Below, in pieces: positions 5,190 through 5,744 of a stretch of DNA of 5,744 bases. The notes beneath the pieces were generated by a model that saw only the letters and a program-made list of their open reading frames with translations, ran no database searches and had not been told where the DNA came from. The stretch is from Candidatus Aegiribacteria sp. (GTDB lineage Bacteria > Fermentibacterota > Fermentibacteria > Fermentibacterales > JCC-6). The stretch spans positions 1 to 5,744 of the forward strand of contig JAUVUL010000152.1 in the NCBI GenBank assembly GCA_030600975.1. Reading direction: 5' to 3'. A program made the translations under genes and the position numbers. Each line of letters starts with the position of its first letter. Position 1 is the stretch's first letter.

Positions 5190-5744
5190 GCTAGCCCCTT
5201 ACTTTTACATACTCCCTGCACTGATTGTAGTGCTGGTTTTCAGAACCCTGCCTATACTCAGTTCCTTTACAGCTTCATTCACGGATTACGATATCGGTGG
5301 ATTTCACGGGTTCGTCGGCTTTGCGAATTATGCACGTATGCTTTCCGATGCCCGCTTCTGGCAGAGTGTTCTGAATACGGTCTTCTTTGTTCTGGGTGTT
5401 GTCCCGGCAGGATTACTGATTCCACTTTTCCTTGCAATGCTTCTAAAGCGCAAACTTGCGGGGAAGAGTTTTTACAGAACTATCTACTTCCTTCCGGTTG
5501 TAACATCCGCGGTGGCCATCTCCGTCGTATGGACCTGGCTTTATAACCCCGAAGCAGGTCCCATAAACCAGATTATCACCGCCCTTGGCGGAGAACCGCT
5601 GCTATGGCTGAGGGAACCCCGCGGCATTTTCGAAATGATGCTGTCTCCACTGGGAATACACCCAAAGGGACTTCTGGCAGGACCCAGCCTGGCCCTGGTA
5701 TCACTGATGATGGTCAGCGTATGGAAGAGTACAGGATATAATAC
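5173..5744 (+). CDS. MalF-type sugar ABC transporter permease, 3' truncated
   Basis: First 190 codons of an inner-membrane permease of a carbohydrate ABC importer (MalF/UgpA/LacF group). It works with a second permease, a binding protein and an ATPase; none is in the window. The sequence shows TM1 (YFYILPALIVVLVFRTLPIL), the periplasmic SSFTDYDIGG-like stretch ending FVGFANYARML, WQSVLNTVFFVLG, FLAMLLKRKLAGKSFYRTIYFLP, then VVWTWLYNPEAGPINQ and LALVSLMMVSVWKSTGYN. These are typical landmarks, in order. The EAA loop that contacts the ATPase lies past the window edge. Compared with the usual WLSDPNLALPSL arrangement, about 20 extra residues (REPRGIFEMM to HPKGLLAG) separate the LLWL and LALVSL segments. 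The start is the TTG at 5173, overlapping the HhH-MBL gene by 17 nt, which suggests translational coupling. The sugar is unknown. Confidence 0.9.
   Translation, partial: MKIRTKLAPYFYILPALIVVLVFRTLPILSSFTASFTDYDIGGFHGFVGFANYARMLSDARFWQSVLNTVFFVLGVVPAGLLIPLFLAMLLKRKLAGKSFYRTIYFLPVVTSAVAISVVWTWLYNPEAGPINQIITALGGEPLLWLREPRGIFEMMLSPLGIHPKGLLAGPSLALVSLMMVSVWKSTGYN

Noticed and set aside
1..5744. Defence island, prophage, transposon or tRNA locus
   Set aside because: No integrase, transposase, terminal inverted repeats, restriction or toxin-antitoxin genes, or cloverleaf sequence could be recognised on either strand.

Overview
The window looks like chromosomal DNA from a Gram-negative, probably anaerobic and possibly uncultivated bacterium. 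The Gram-negative call rests on an LpxL/HtrB-type lipid A acyltransferase and an exported lipoprotein. A desulforedoxin-like Cys-rich protein hints at anaerobic life. Base composition is mid-range. A ComEA-ComEC-type fusion and a beta-flower repeat protein would suit an FCB-group or candidate-phylum genome, but this is inference; the sequence does not fix the taxon.

Layout, left to right. (1) A plus-strand HAD-superfamily hydrolase whose 5' end is unclear (about 91-660). (2) A minus-strand pair that looks like an operon: lexA (1485-2093) followed 33 nt later by a TSNG-repeat lipoprotein (657-1451). The lipoprotein converges on the HAD gene, and the two stop codons share one CTAG. (3) A divergent promoter region (about 2112-2181) driving lexA leftwards and a 51-residue Cys-rich desulforedoxin-like protein (2223-2378) rightwards. 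It holds a near-perfect palindrome over the lexA -10 region, the best candidate for a LexA autoregulatory operator. (4) An LpxL-like acyltransferase (2520-3509) ending at a strong bidirectional terminator (3535-3563). (5) A minus-strand secreted protein made of 17-residue repeats (3588-4025), resembling the 5-fold beta-flower family. (6) A plus-strand protein joining ComEA-type helix-hairpin-helix DNA binding to a ComEC-type metallo-beta-lactamase domain (4083-5189). (7) The first 190 codons of a MalF-type sugar ABC permease (5173 to the window end), overlapping the previous gene by 17 nt.

Functional links are loose. lexA and the lipoprotein probably share a transcript, which would place the lipoprotein under SOS control. 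The HhH-MBL protein and the permease look translationally coupled. The other genes touch the envelope (acyltransferase, lipoprotein, beta-flower protein) or redox chemistry (Cys-rich protein) without forming one pathway. I see no CRISPR array, RNA gene, insertion sequence or clear defence system. No gene-free stretch exceeds about 145 bases.
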